Of a stretch of DNA of 64,000 nucleotides, positions 46,501 through 56,602 are shown in pieces (position 1 is the stretch's first letter; every line of letters begins with the position of its first letter). The notes beneath the pieces are model-generated. The model ran no database searches and was not told the DNA's origin. It saw only the letters and a list, made by a program, of their open reading frames with translations. The stretch lies in NCBI RefSeq assembly GCF_009711975.1, contig NZ_VIKW01000007.1:117726-181725 (forward strand), in the 5' to 3' direction. Source of the stretch: Anabaena sp. UHCC 0204 (lineage in GTDB: Bacteria; Cyanobacteriota; Cyanobacteriia; Cyanobacteriales; Nostocaceae). The position numbers were made by a program, and so were the translations under genes.

Positions 46501-46717
46501 TCATTACACAATCATTATTCAATGGTCAGAAGAAGATAACTGCTTTGTGGTAAGTCTTCCTGAATGGGGAGAATTTTGTCATACTCATGGAGACACTTAT
46601 GAAGAGGCTTTAAAAAATGCTCAGGAAGTTTTAGAAATGCTGATTTCATCTTATTTAGAAGATGGACAACCTTTACCCGAACCTCAAATTTTAGGTAAGT
46701 CATTAACAGCAGCTTAA
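46493..46717 (+). CDS. hicB: HicB-family antitoxin
   Basis: A 74-residue HicB antitoxin: partial RNase H-like fold with YTIIIQWSEEDNCFVVSLPE, the HGDTYEEALKNAQEVL helix and the PLPEPQ end. It lacks an added DNA-binding domain, so autoregulation may need HicA or another factor. It overlaps hicA, as usual for this pair. Confidence 0.88.
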   Translation: MNNHYTIIIQWSEEDNCFVVSLPEWGEFCHTHGDTYEEALKNAQEVLEMLISSYLEDGQPLPEPQILGKSLTAA

Positions 46718-46819
46718 TTGTAATAATTAGGAAAGAGTGATTTTTGATCGTGAACTACGAGAAATATGTAAGTACCTGAGCAAAATTAATTCAACATTTT
46801 TAATCTCTGTATTCCTTAT

Positions 46820-46926
46820 CTGTCCCCTGTCCCCTATTCCCTGTAACTTGTTCCCTGTCACCTGTCACCTGTCACCTGTCACCTGTCCCCTGTTCCCTAT
46901 TCCCTATTCCCTATTCCCTATTCCCT
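46820..46926 (+). repeat. Heptad repeat tract running into a start codon
   Basis: CCCTGTC, CCTGTCA, CCCTGTT and CCCTATT heptads in blocks: four CCTGTCA copies, then several CCCTATT copies, the last touching the GTG at 46927. No Shine-Dalgarno sequence is possible within it. Confidence 0.9.
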
Positions 46927-48288
46927 GTGAGTAACCGTAACCTGCAAGAAACACATTTAAACCGCGCCCGTGCTAGTCTCAGACAAGCATTATCTTGGTA
47001 TGGATATCTCCGTAAATCGGGACAACTAGCCGCAAATCCAGAATTAGCAGGATTGCTAAAACCAGAAATAGAAGCCTTAAATGCCACACTCAGTAAATTA
47101 GATGCAAATGTAGTAAGAATTGCCGCTTTTGGTTTAGTAAGTCGGGGAAAATCAGCAGTATTAAATTCTCTATTAGGGGAAAAAATTCTGCAAACAGGAC
47201 CTTTAAATGGTGTCACTCAATGGCCTCGTTCTGTGCGGTGGAAACCAGGAGATAAGGTATTAGTCGAATTAATTGATACTCCTGGTTTAGATGAAATTGA
47301 AGGAGATTCACGGGCGCAAATGGCGCGAGATGTAGCACGTCAAGCTGATTTAATCTTATTTGTTGTTTCTGGCGATATTACCAGAACTGAATATCAAGGA
47401 TTGTTGGAATTACGTCAAGCCCAAAAACCCTTAATTTTGGTATTTAATAAAATTGATTTATACCCAGATACAGATAGAAATGCAATTTACAAAAATCTCC
47501 AACAATTAGGCGCAGGAAATTTACAAAATAAGCCCTTATTACCAGACGAAATTGTGATGATATCGGCTGAACCTGCACCAATGGAAGTGAGGGTAGAATA
47601 TCCAGATGGAACGATTAATTATGAATGGGAAACACCACCACCCCAGGTAGAGGAATTAAAGCAAACAATATTGAATATTTTAAATAGAGAAGGGCGATCG
47701 CTTTTAGCTTTAAATGCACTCCTTCAAGCTAGAGAATCTGAAGAAAATATAGCCGCAAAAACCGTTGATATCCGCGAAAAAGAAGCAGAAGATATTATTT
47801 GGCAATTTAGCAAATATAAAGCCCTAGCTATCGGTTTAAATCCCATTGCTTTTTTCGATATGGTTGGAGGTTTAATTACCGATTTAGCCTTAATTCGGGC
47901 TTTAGCTAAACTGTATGGTTTACCCATGACTAGCTATGAGGCTAGTAAATTATTAAAAACAATTTTATTCAGTTCCGGTGGTTTATTATTAAGTGAAATT
48001 GGTAGTAGTTTTATATTAGGTTTAGGTAAAAGTACCGCAGCGATCGCTAGTGGTGATAATCCTCTCAATATTACTACTTTTGTGGGTAGTGCGATCGCTC
48101 AAGGTGGAATTGCCGGTTATGGTGCTTATACAGTCGGTAAAGCCGCACAACTATATCTAGAAAAAGGCTGTACTTGGGGACAACTAGGCGCTAATACCGT
48201 CATTCAGGAAATTTTATCACAAGTAGATAAAAATACTATTTTGTATCGCCTACAGCAAGAATTAGGCGGTAATTTTGGTGAATTTTGA
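46927..48288 (+). CDS. Era-like GTPase with C-terminal DUF697-type region
   Basis: A 453-residue GTPase. G1 is a variant loop GLVSRGKSAVLNSLLG (about 70-85), G3 is DTPGLDE and G4 is NKID. The C-terminal half (about 290-453) has hydrophobic helices like the DUF697 proteins that accompany Era/Der-type GTPases on membranes. The biological role is unknown. The GTG at 46927 (MSNRNLQETHLNRARASLRQ) is the first plausible start and follows a heptad repeat directly, so initiation is leaderless-like or the start lies downstream. Confidence 0.75.
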   Translation: MSNRNLQETHLNRARASLRQALSWYGYLRKSGQLAANPELAGLLKPEIEALNATLSKLDANVVRIAAFGLVSRGKSAVLNSLLGEKILQTGPLNGVTQWPRSVRWKPGDKVLVELIDTPGLDEIEGDSRAQMARDVARQADLILFVVSGDITRTEYQGLLELRQAQKPLILVFNKIDLYPDTDRNAIYKNLQQLGAGNLQNKPLLPDEIVMISAEPAPMEVRVEYPDGTINYEWETPPPQVEELKQTILNILNREGRSLLALNALLQARESEENIAAKTVDIREKEAEDIIWQFSKYKALAIGLNPIAFFDMVGGLITDLALIRALAKLYGLPMTSYEASKLLKTILFSSGGLLLSEIGSSFILGLGKSTAAIASGDNPLNITTFVGSAIAQGGIAGYGAYTVGKAAQLYLEKGCTWGQLGANTVIQEILSQVDKNTILYRLQQELGGNFGEF

Positions 48289-48318
48289 GAAATTGAATCT
48301 AAGTAGTCATCACAAACT

Positions 48319-48723
48319 TTATAGCTTTGGATTTTTGCCTCTTTCCCATGCTTTTGATGCTGGAGATGGAGGTTCAGAAGGTTTTTGTAAGATTTCGACA
48401 ATTGTAGCAATAACTTGATTTATTTTTTCATCCTTCAATTTTCCGATATTCCGAATAACATTACTTTTGTCTATGGTGGTAATAATATTAGGACGAATAT
48501 AACAAGGACTTAAATTTAGTTTACCAACCCTAAAATCTTGGTCTTCTAACTTAATTTCATGATCTCTACCTGGTTTACTCGTAATAGGACAGACGATAAT
48601 ATTATTACTATCCTATTCTGCTATAATTAAAGCAGGTCTTCTCTTAGTAGCAGATGCGTCGGAAAAGGGAAAAGGCACAGAGATAACATCACCTTTCACA
48701 AAATTTTCTATAAATCCTTCCAA
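48319..48723 (-). pseudogene. PemK/MazF-family toxin with nonsense codon
   Basis: Reading from TTG 48723 gives LEGFIENFVKGDVISVPFP...KRRPALIIAE, then TAG at 48615-48613 (codon 37), then an open frame to TAA 48319 (DSNNIIVCPITSK...). FVKGDVISVPFPFSD and RRPALIIA are hallmarks of PemK/MazF endoribonucleases. The full frame is 135 codons with one internal stop and no frameshift, so this is a recently silenced toxin. It overlaps the 3' end of the upstream antitoxin-like gene by 16 bases. Confidence 0.85.
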
Positions 48724-48995
48724 GCTTCATCTTCCTCTGCTTCAAGCCAAACTTTATTTAATGATGATTCACTCAACTGCAAAAAATCTTTTACCAATGT
48801 TTGAGAATCATCGACATCACTAACTTGTAGATTTTGAATCCTTTCAAGTGGTAGATTAGTTAATTTGGCTACTAGAGATAAATCAATACCTTCCCGCAGC
48901 ATATTGAGTGCAACTTGAGTTAAACCCTGTTGTAAACCTTGTTCCCAGGCTTCGCGTAAATATTGATCTTGAATTGCTAATTCACCCATAATCAT
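48708..48995 (-). CDS. Chimeric antitoxin-like protein
   Basis: A 95-residue protein. The first half (QYLREAWEQGLQQGLTQVA...LTNLPLERIQNLQ) looks like the C-terminal end of Rpn/transposase-related PD-(D/E)XK proteins of cyanobacteria. The last 30 residues (DFLQLSESSLNKVW...EDEAWKDL) look like the C-terminal toxin-binding end of MazE/VapB-type antitoxins. Overlap with the decayed PemK gene supports an antitoxin role. ATG at 48995; Met3 is an alternative. Confidence 0.6.
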   Translation of the reverse strand: MIMGELAIQDQYLREAWEQGLQQGLTQVALNMLREGIDLSLVAKLTNLPLERIQNLQVSDVDDSQTLVKDFLQLSESSLNKVWLEAEEDEAWKDL

Positions 48996-49269
48996 AAGTT
49001 ACAGATACTCTATTCAAATTATAACTAAAATATTTGGATTATTTATTACTTTACAATTCCTAACTTCTGACGTATCACGTCATGATTATATCACCAGAGA
49101 ATAAAAAAGTATATAAATTAACTAAAAATAATTATTTGAATTGTTACTCTTAAAAAGAGTTAATCAACCATGAATAATTATCTTCATTCCCCGTGAGTAA
49201 AAATTATTCATTAGCACTCCTTAAAATTCCTAATTAACCTTGATCTCCCTCAACAAAGGTAACATTATC

Positions 49270-49524
49270 ATGACATCCCTAAACGAAGTTATAAATGGTA
49301 AAAAACCCATTGAAGAAGCAATTCTTGAAGCCATTACAGAAGCCCGTGCAACTTGCGAAGAAAATGGTAATAATTCCGCTAATTGTGCAGTAGCTTGGGA
49401 TATTGTCGAAGAACTGCAAGCAGAAAAAGCCCATCAAAAACAAGCAAAACACCGCAAAACAGCCCTGGAAACCTATTGTGAAATGTATCCAGATGCTTTG
49501 GAGTGTTTGATTTACGATCTTTAA
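49270..49524 (+). CDS. cp12: Calvin-cycle regulator CP12
   Basis: An 84-residue CP12 protein that binds GAPDH and phosphoribulokinase in the dark and inactivates them. Both Cys pairs are present: ATCEENGNNSANC, and YCEMYPDALEC before the conserved end LIYD. The AWDIVEELQAE core is typical. ATG 49270 has AAAGGT upstream; a TTG at 49240 would add ten residues. Confidence 0.93.
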   Translation: MTSLNEVINGKKPIEEAILEAITEARATCEENGNNSANCAVAWDIVEELQAEKAHQKQAKHRKTALETYCEMYPDALECLIYDL

Positions 49525-49620
49525 TTTAGATCAGGGTTTAGCAATACTAAACCCCAAAATTATATAGAAATCATATTCATAAAAATCAATAAATATTGAC
49601 ATGAAAGTGTCCCTAACTAA

Positions 49621-50439
49621 TCATTTTTTCCCAAACTCCTGAATTACTTGTTTAGTAATTTCTTGAATTGCGGCTAAAGTTGGTGGTTGCATTTCATTTT
49701 CCATTCCCAACCATAAGAGATATTCAATATTTCCCGCCGGTCCAGTTATTGGCGACCAAGTTAAACCTTTATATTTCCATCCTAACTCTAATGCCCCTTT
49801 CATAACATTAAAAATTGCATCAGCTTGGTCAAGAGGATCGCGGACAACCCCTTTCTTACCGACGCGAGACTTGCCAACCTCAAATTGTGGTTTTACCAGC
49901 AATATAGCCTCTCTGGGAGCTTGTGTTAGTCGCCATACCGCCGGCAATATTTTAGTTAAAGAAATAAACGACACATCCACAACTACCAAATCAGCAAATA
50001 TAGCATTTTCAGCATATAATTCCTCTGGTTGTAATTGACGTAAATTCGTGCGTTCTTTTAAAATTACCCGTTCATCATTTCTAATTTTCCAGTCAACTTG
50101 TCCATAACCAACATCAACACCATAAACTTGTTTTGCGCCGGCTTGTAATAAACAATCTGTAAAGCCACCGGTAGAAATTCCTCCGTCTAAACAAATTCGT
50201 TCAGCTACAGAAATCGCAAAGAATTCTAAAGCTTTAGCGAGTTTTTCACCACCACGAGAAACAAAAGGAGGACGTTCTTTAACTTGAATATTGGCTGTAA
50301 TATCCACTTCAGTTCCGACTTTATCAATCTTATTTTGATTTACAGTTACTTCCCCAGCTTGAATTAGCCTTTGTGCTTGCTGACGAGAGGGACATAATCC
50401 CAAATCTACTAATAATGTATCCAATCGTTGTTTAACCAT
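49621..50439 (-). CDS. tlyA: rRNA 2'-O-methyltransferase TlyA
   Basis: A 272-residue TlyA/haemolysin-A family protein. The N-terminal S4 RNA-binding domain (about 3-60: RLDTLLVDLGL...QRLIQAGEVTVN) is followed by an FtsJ-type methyltransferase with SAM loop LDGGISTGGFTDCLLQ (about 84-99) and KPQFEVGK. The family methylates 16S/23S rRNA; older haemolysin annotations are not supported by the domains. ATG start. It is divergent from the giant kinase gene. Confidence 0.9.
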   Translation of the reverse strand: MVKQRLDTLLVDLGLCPSRQQAQRLIQAGEVTVNQNKIDKVGTEVDITANIQVKERPPFVSRGGEKLAKALEFFAISVAERICLDGGISTGGFTDCLLQAGAKQVYGVDVGYGQVDWKIRNDERVILKERTNLRQLQPEELYAENAIFADLVVVDVSFISLTKILPAVWRLTQAPREAILLVKPQFEVGKSRVGKKGVVRDPLDQADAIFNVMKGALELGWKYKGLTWSPITGPAGNIEYLLWLGMENEMQPPTLAAIQEITKQVIQEFGKK

Positions 50440-50600
50440 ATTTTACCTTTTATAGCTATTTATGCTTACATTCTGATTCTAAATCCTGAATTCTAAAAAG
50501 TTCATTCTAATCTTAACTATTTACTGGCATTTAGTGACTTGGACTATTATATTATAATTAGTAATAAAAAATATCATTTTAAACCAACGATAGTAAAACA

Positions 50601-53600
50601 ATGTTAAATTTGACAGGTTATACAATCATTAATAAAATTTATGAAAGCCATAACTCTTTAGTTTATCGAGCTTATCGTCACCTTGATCAAAAACCTGTTA
50701 TTCTCAAACTTCTTCAGGATATTCATGCTTCTGCTGAAAGATTAGCATGGTTTAAAAGAGAATATGAAGTCATTCATAAACTGCATTTATCAGGTGTTAT
50801 CAAAACTTACGGCTTAGAAAATCATCCTCATTGTTTAGTCATGGTTTTAGAAGACTGTGGAGGAGATTCTCTAAGTCAGTTAAAACTTGCGGGTAACTTG
50901 AACATCATTGATTTTCTACTATTAGCTATTAAAATAGCTTCTGCTATAGAAGAAATTCATAAAGTCAATATAATTCATAAAGATATTAATCCCAGTAATA
51001 TTATTTATAATCCCCAAACCCAAGAAGTTAAATTAATTGACTTTGGGATTTCTGGTGACTTTGTTCAACAAGACAATCAATATTTTAATCCATCTAATCT
51101 GAATCTAATTGAAGGAACTATTCCTTATATTTCTCCTGAACAAACAGGAAGAATGAATTGTCCACTTGATTATCGTAGTGATTTTTATTCTTTGGGAATT
51201 ACCTTTTATGAATTACTCACTGGACAACTTCCCTTTGCTAATGATGATACTTTAGCATTAATTCATTGTCATTTAGCTAAACAAGCTATTGCTCCTCATT
51301 TGCTTTGTTCTCATATTCCCATTATTATATCAGAGATTATCCTCAAATTGATGGCGAAAAATGTAGAAGATCGTTATCAATCAGCTTATGGGTTAAAGAT
51401 TGATTTATTAGAATGTCTTCATCAATTACAGAATCATCAAAATATTATACCTTTTTCTTTAGGAAAACAAGATATTTCGGCTCGATTAAGAATTTCCAAA
51501 AAATTATATAGTTGTCAAATTCACCAAGAAAAATTATTATCATGTTTGCAGCAAGTTAGTCAAGCTCAAGCCAATAGTAAATTAATTTTAATTAAAGGGT
51601 ATTCGGGTGTTGGTAAATCAACATTGGTACGGGAAATATATCAACCGACTCTTGCTCAAGATGGATTATTTATTTCTGGTAAATATGATCAATATCAACA
51701 AAATATTCCTTATTCTGCTTTAACTCAAGCCTTTAATCAACTTTGTGACTATTTATTGATAGAAAAAAGTGAAGTTTTAGAAAAATGGCAAGAAAGAATT
51801 TTAAATGCAGTCGGAAATAATGGACAAATTTTAATTGATTTGATTCCCAATTTAGAATTAATCATTGGTAAACAACCTCCTCTTATTAGTATGGGAGCAA
51901 ATGAATCAAGTCATCGTTTTCATTTAGTATTTGAAAATTTTGTGAAAGCTATTGTCACATCAGGGAAAATTTTAGTATTATTTCTAGATGATTTACAATG
52001 GGCAGATTTAGCTTCTTTTCGACTCATTAAAAAACTAATTGAGTCGCAAACAATTCATAATTTATTATTAATTGGAGCTTATAGACATAATGAAGTTGAT
52101 GAAAAACATCCTTTAACAATTACATTAAGTAATTTAGAAAATATTGCAGATAAGGTAACAGAAATTACTTTAGAGAATTTATCTATTGATGCTTTAAAAT
52201 CTTTAACTGCTGATATCTTATCTACTTCTGGTGAAGCTATTCAGGATTTAAGTAATCTTATTTATGAAAAAACACAAGGTAATCCATTTTTTACAATTGA
52301 GTTTATCAAATCTCTTTGTACAGAACATTTATTAAAATTTGATTATAAACAGAGAAAATGGTGGTGGAATATTCAACAAATTCAACAGAAAAATATGACT
52401 GATAATGTGATTGATTTAATGATTCTGAAAATTCAGAACTTAAATCAATCCAATCAAAATATTTTACAATTGGCTTCTTGTCTGGGTAACTCTTTTGATT
52501 TACAAACCCTGTCAATGATTACGGAAAATTCTCCTAAAAATGTCTTAAATGAATTAATTTTAGCTATTCGAGAAGGGTTACTTATTCCTTTAAGTAATAA
52601 ATATAAGTTAGTCTCAACTAATCCTGATGTCAATGCTGAAAACATCTTATTTAAATTTCAACATGATCGAGTTCAGCAAGCAGTTTATTCATTAATAAAA
52701 GCCGAAAAACGGCAAAAGCAACATTTAAAAATTGGGCGTTTATTACTAGAAAATCTTCCTCCAGAAAAATTAGAAGATAGATTATTTGATACAGTTAGTC
52801 ATTTGAATCAAGGAATTAATTATCTGCAATCCGATTTAGAAAAATTTAGATTAGCTCAATTGAATTTACAAGCAGGTAAGAAAGCAAAAACATCTCACGC
52901 TTATTCTTCCGCTTTATCTTATTTAACTGTAGGAATTGGTTTAATTCCAGAAGATATTTGGCTTAATAATTATGATTTAGGATTTGAGTATCACCGGGAA
53001 TTAGCGGAAGTTAATTATTTAAATGGTAATCATGAAAAATCAGAACTATTAATTGATTTACTGGTAAATAAAGCCGAAATATTAACCCACAAACTCCAAG
53101 GATTCACACTTTTAAAAAATTTACAAGCTACCCAAGGAATAGACTATAGTAAAGGGTTACAAGTAGGTTTAAAATTATTAAAGCAACTAAATCTAAATTT
53201 TCCTGAAGATATAGAAAAGCAAAACTATTTTATTAAGCAACAATTAGAAGAAATTAATCGGAAATTAAATAATCGCCATATTGCTGATTTGATTGATTTA
53301 CCAATTATTAAAGCAGAAATTCCTCATTTAAAAATGCAGGTATGTATGGAGTTTTGGGAAGTGGCTTTTTATAATGGTAATTCTCCTTTAATGTTATTAT
53401 GTGCGTTAAATTTAGTCAATCTATCTTTGGAATATGGTAACAGTAATGAATCTAGTTTTGGTTATGTCCTATATGGAATGTATCTAGCAGAACAGGAAGA
53501 GTATCAAATAGCGTATCAATTTGGTTGTTTAGCATTAAACTTAATAGATAAGCTTGAGGATATTTTGCTGCTTCCAAAAGTGCGAAATTTATTTTGTAAT

Positions 53601-56600
53601 TATATAAATTATCATTGTCAATCTTTTCGGAATAATGTCCTTTTATATGAGGAAAATATTCAAAAGTGTCAGGAAAATGGAGACATTGTATTTGGAGTAT
53701 GGGCGACAGTTTTCTTAATTTGGTCACAATTTATCTGTGGTAATCCCTTGTCAGAAGTTTGGCAAAATTCCGAAAAGTATTTAGGATTTATTCAACAAAC
53801 CAATGACCAAAAAATGTTAAAAGTCTTGGAATTATTGCAGGTAGTTATTCTTAATTTACAAGGGAAAACAGATAATGCTCTCAGTTTTAGTTATCAAGAA
53901 ATAAATGCTCAAGAATTTATTGAGTTTTGGAATCAAAATAATTTCATTAATGGTTCAACCTGGTATGCAATTTTAGTTGGACAAGTGCTTTATTTACATG
54001 GTAATTATCAACTTGCTCAAGAAATTTTTGCGACTTATGCTCAAGAATTATCAGCGGGAATTATTATGTTTCCCATTTCTCAATATTACTTTTATTGTCC
54101 TTTAAATTTATTAGCACTGTATGATAAAAGTTCACCAGAGCAGCAACAAAAATATTTACCTATCATTGAAATAAGTCTAGAAAAACTGCACACATGGTCA
54201 AAAAATTGCCCAGATAATTTTCAGGTACAATATGAATTATTATTAGCTGAGAAAAATCGAGTTTTTCAGCAGGATTTAATAGCAATGGATTTATATGATT
54301 CTGCAATTGCATTAGCAGAAAAGTTGCAATTACTTCAGCTTTCAGCATTAGGAAATGAATTAGCAAGTCAATTTTGGTTAAACAGAGGAAAACCCCAGTT
54401 TGCTCGGCTTTATTTCCGGGAATCCTATTATTTTTATCAGCGTTGGGGTGCAACTCGAAAATGTCAGCATTTACAGCAAAAATATCGGGAATATTGGGAA
54501 TCAGAAACTGTGGAAATTACACCACAGAAATTAACTACAACCCCGAAAACAGTTACAGATACAAAAATATTAGATTTAACCAGTGTGATTAAAACTTCTC
54601 AAGCTTTATCTAGTGAAATTCAACTAGAGAGTTTGTTAAGTAATTTAATGAAAATTATGATTGAAAATGCAGGTGCAGAAGTGGGTTATTTAATTCTTCC
54701 ACCTTCTTCTGAACAGAATGAAAATTGGATGATTCAAGCCTTAGGAACAACAGATATTACACAAGTTACTGTTCAACAACCAATCTTGACTTATTATGCT
54801 CAGGATACTGATCAAAATAAACATCCTCTTTGTGTTGTTTTACCAAAGTCTATTATTAATTATGTGGTGCGGAATCAACAGCCTCTTTTATTAGAAGATG
54901 CTAGTCAAGATGAAAATTTTAATACAGATGATTATATTCGTATTTATAAACCTAAATCTGTTTTGTGTATTCCTATTCTCTATCAGGGAAAATTAAGAGG
55001 AATTCTTTATTTAGAAAATAATTTAACAACTGGAGTCTTTACTACAGATCGTTTTGAAGTTTTACAAATGATTACTTCCCAAGCAGCTATTTCTTTAGAA
55101 AATGCCCAACTATATAAACAATTGCATGATTATTCCCAAACCCTAGAATTAAAAGTAGAAGAAAGAACTCAAGCTTTACAACAAGCTAAAGAATTAGCAG
55201 ATGCAGCTAATTATTCTAAAAGTGAGTTTCTTTCTAATATGAGTCATGAATTAAGAACTCCGCTAAATGCAATTTTAGGATTTTCTCAAATTATGAGTCG
55301 AGATAAAGAATTAAACCATGAGCAACAAGAAAATTTAGGGATTATTAATCGCAGTGGAGAGCATTTATTAGCTTTAATTAATGATATTTTAGATATGGCT
55401 AAAATAGATGCTGGTAGAATAGCACTATATCCAACAGATTTTGATATTCTGCTACTTTTGAATACATTGGAGGAAATGTTTAAATTAAAAGCACAATCAA
55501 AAAGATTAGAACTGAAATTAGAAGTAAATGCGAATTTACCTCGTTATATTCAAACTGATGAAAAGAAACTTAGACAAATTTTGATTAATTTATTATCTAA
55601 TGCTATTAAATTTACTGAACAAGGAAAAGTAACGTTAAGAGTAATAATCAATGAATATGATGCTTCTTCATTCTCCTTCCCGTTGCATTTTGAAATAGAA
55701 GATACAGGTTGTGGTATTGCTGAAGATGAAATTGAGAGCGCATTTGAGCCATTTGTACAAACGAAATCTGGACACAAATCCCATGAAGGAACAGGTTTAG
55801 GTTTAGCAATTTGTCAGCGATTTATTGAATTAATGAATGGAAAAATTAATATTAAAAGTCAACTTGGTAAAGGGACAATTGTTAAATTTCATATTCCGAT
55901 TAATTTGGCAGAATCTCAAGAAATACCAGTTAATAACCAAGTCAAAAAAGTAATTGGATTAGCACCTAATCAACCAACTTATAGAATTTTAGTAGTTGAA
56001 GATCGAGCAGAAAGTCGTCAACTTTTAGTTAAATTATTAGACACTTTAGGATTTGCTGTGAAATCGGCAGAAAATGGCAAGATAGCTATTGAAATTTGGC
56101 AGGATTGGCAACCCCATTTAATTTGGATGGATATGAGAATGCCTGTTATGGATGGTTATGAAGCCACCCAATATATTAAATCCCATTTGCAAGGACAAGC
56201 TACTGTAATTATTGCTTTAACTGCTAGTGCTTTTGATAATGAAAAAGCAGTTATTTTATCTTCTGGCTGTGATGATTTTGTGAAAAAACCCTTCCGCGAA
56301 GAAATTCTTTGGGCAAAGATGCAACAGCATTTAGGTTTAGAGTTTATTTATGAGTCAGAAATATCAGAACAATCTTCACAGTCTGACTTGTTAATTACTC
56401 TTACTCCTGATACCCTAAATATTATGCCTAAAGAATGGATTGAACAGCTTTATATGGCTGCAAATGAAGCTGATGAGGACTGGATCATGAATTTGTTGGA
56501 GGAGATTTCTGATGCACAACAACCTTTAGTTAAGGCTCTTACTGATCTTATCAAAAATTTCCGCTATGACAAGATAATTGAATTAACCCAAATTGAGTAA
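50601..56600 (+). CDS. Giant Ser/Thr kinase-AAA-GAF-histidine kinase-receiver protein
   Basis: A 1999-residue signalling protein. Residues 1-270 form a Ser/Thr kinase domain (HKDINPSN with Asp128, DFG at 147-149). About 310-600 is an AAA/STAND-type ATPase (GYSGVGKST, Lys339; LFLDDLQWAD). About 700-1320 is a helical, TPR-like region. A GAF domain spans about 1330-1510. A coiled coil leads into HisKA (MSHELRTPLN, His1549) and HATPase (NLLSNAIKF, DTGCGI, GTGLGLAI). A receiver domain follows (about 1795-1915; WMDMRMP, Asp1844), then a short helical tail. Such hybrids occur in filamentous cyanobacteria; the signal is unknown. No membrane helix. The next gene starts 2 bases after the stop. Confidence 0.9.
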   Translation: MLNLTGYTIINKIYESHNSLVYRAYRHLDQKPVILKLLQDIHASAERLAWFKREYEVIHKLHLSGVIKTYGLENHPHCLVMVLEDCGGDSLSQLKLAGNLNIIDFLLLAIKIASAIEEIHKVNIIHKDINPSNIIYNPQTQEVKLIDFGISGDFVQQDNQYFNPSNLNLIEGTIPYISPEQTGRMNCPLDYRSDFYSLGITFYELLTGQLPFANDDTLALIHCHLAKQAIAPHLLCSHIPIIISEIILKLMAKNVEDRYQSAYGLKIDLLECLHQLQNHQNIIPFSLGKQDISARLRISKKLYSCQIHQEKLLSCLQQVSQAQANSKLILIKGYSGVGKSTLVREIYQPTLAQDGLFISGKYDQYQQNIPYSALTQAFNQLCDYLLIEKSEVLEKWQERILNAVGNNGQILIDLIPNLELIIGKQPPLISMGANESSHRFHLVFENFVKAIVTSGKILVLFLDDLQWADLASFRLIKKLIESQTIHNLLLIGAYRHNEVDEKHPLTITLSNLENIADKVTEITLENLSIDALKSLTADILSTSGEAIQDLSNLIYEKTQGNPFFTIEFIKSLCTEHLLKFDYKQRKWWWNIQQIQQKNMTDNVIDLMILKIQNLNQSNQNILQLASCLGNSFDLQTLSMITENSPKNVLNELILAIREGLLIPLSNKYKLVSTNPDVNAENILFKFQHDRVQQAVYSLIKAEKRQKQHLKIGRLLLENLPPEKLEDRLFDTVSHLNQGINYLQSDLEKFRLAQLNLQAGKKAKTSHAYSSALSYLTVGIGLIPEDIWLNNYDLGFEYHRELAEVNYLNGNHEKSELLIDLLVNKAEILTHKLQGFTLLKNLQATQGIDYSKGLQVGLKLLKQLNLNFPEDIEKQNYFIKQQLEEINRKLNNRHIADLIDLPIIKAEIPHLKMQVCMEFWEVAFYNGNSPLMLLCALNLVNLSLEYGNSNESSFGYVLYGMYLAEQEEYQIAYQFGCLALNLIDKLEDILLLPKVRNLFCNYINYHCQSFRNNVLLYEENIQKCQENGDIVFGVWATVFLIWSQFICGNPLSEVWQNSEKYLGFIQQTNDQKMLKVLELLQVVILNLQGKTDNALSFSYQEINAQEFIEFWNQNNFINGSTWYAILVGQVLYLHGNYQLAQEIFATYAQELSAGIIMFPISQYYFYCPLNLLALYDKSSPEQQQKYLPIIEISLEKLHTWSKNCPDNFQVQYELLLAEKNRVFQQDLIAMDLYDSAIALAEKLQLLQLSALGNELASQFWLNRGKPQFARLYFRESYYFYQRWGATRKCQHLQQKYREYWESETVEITPQKLTTTPKTVTDTKILDLTSVIKTSQALSSEIQLESLLSNLMKIMIENAGAEVGYLILPPSSEQNENWMIQALGTTDITQVTVQQPILTYYAQDTDQNKHPLCVVLPKSIINYVVRNQQPLLLEDASQDENFNTDDYIRIYKPKSVLCIPILYQGKLRGILYLENNLTTGVFTTDRFEVLQMITSQAAISLENAQLYKQLHDYSQTLELKVEERTQALQQAKELADAANYSKSEFLSNMSHELRTPLNAILGFSQIMSRDKELNHEQQENLGIINRSGEHLLALINDILDMAKIDAGRIALYPTDFDILLLLNTLEEMFKLKAQSKRLELKLEVNANLPRYIQTDEKKLRQILINLLSNAIKFTEQGKVTLRVIINEYDASSFSFPLHFEIEDTGCGIAEDEIESAFEPFVQTKSGHKSHEGTGLGLAICQRFIELMNGKINIKSQLGKGTIVKFHIPINLAESQEIPVNNQVKKVIGLAPNQPTYRILVVEDRAESRQLLVKLLDTLGFAVKSAENGKIAIEIWQDWQPHLIWMDMRMPVMDGYEATQYIKSHLQGQATVIIALTASAFDNEKAVILSSGCDDFVKKPFREEILWAKMQQHLGLEFIYESEISEQSSQSDLLITLTPDTLNIMPKEWIEQLYMAANEADEDWIMNLLEEISDAQQPLVKALTDLIKNFRYDKIIELTQIE

Positions 56601-56602
56601 CT

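Noticed and set aside
46737..46934. 65-codon frame ending in proline/leucine/phenylalanine repeats
   Set aside because: It mostly reads the CCTGTCA/CCCTATT repeat tract and overlaps the GTPase start.
49621..50439. Haemolysin reading of the TlyA-family gene
   Set aside because: The S4 plus FtsJ-type domains indicate rRNA methylation; the toxin name is historical.
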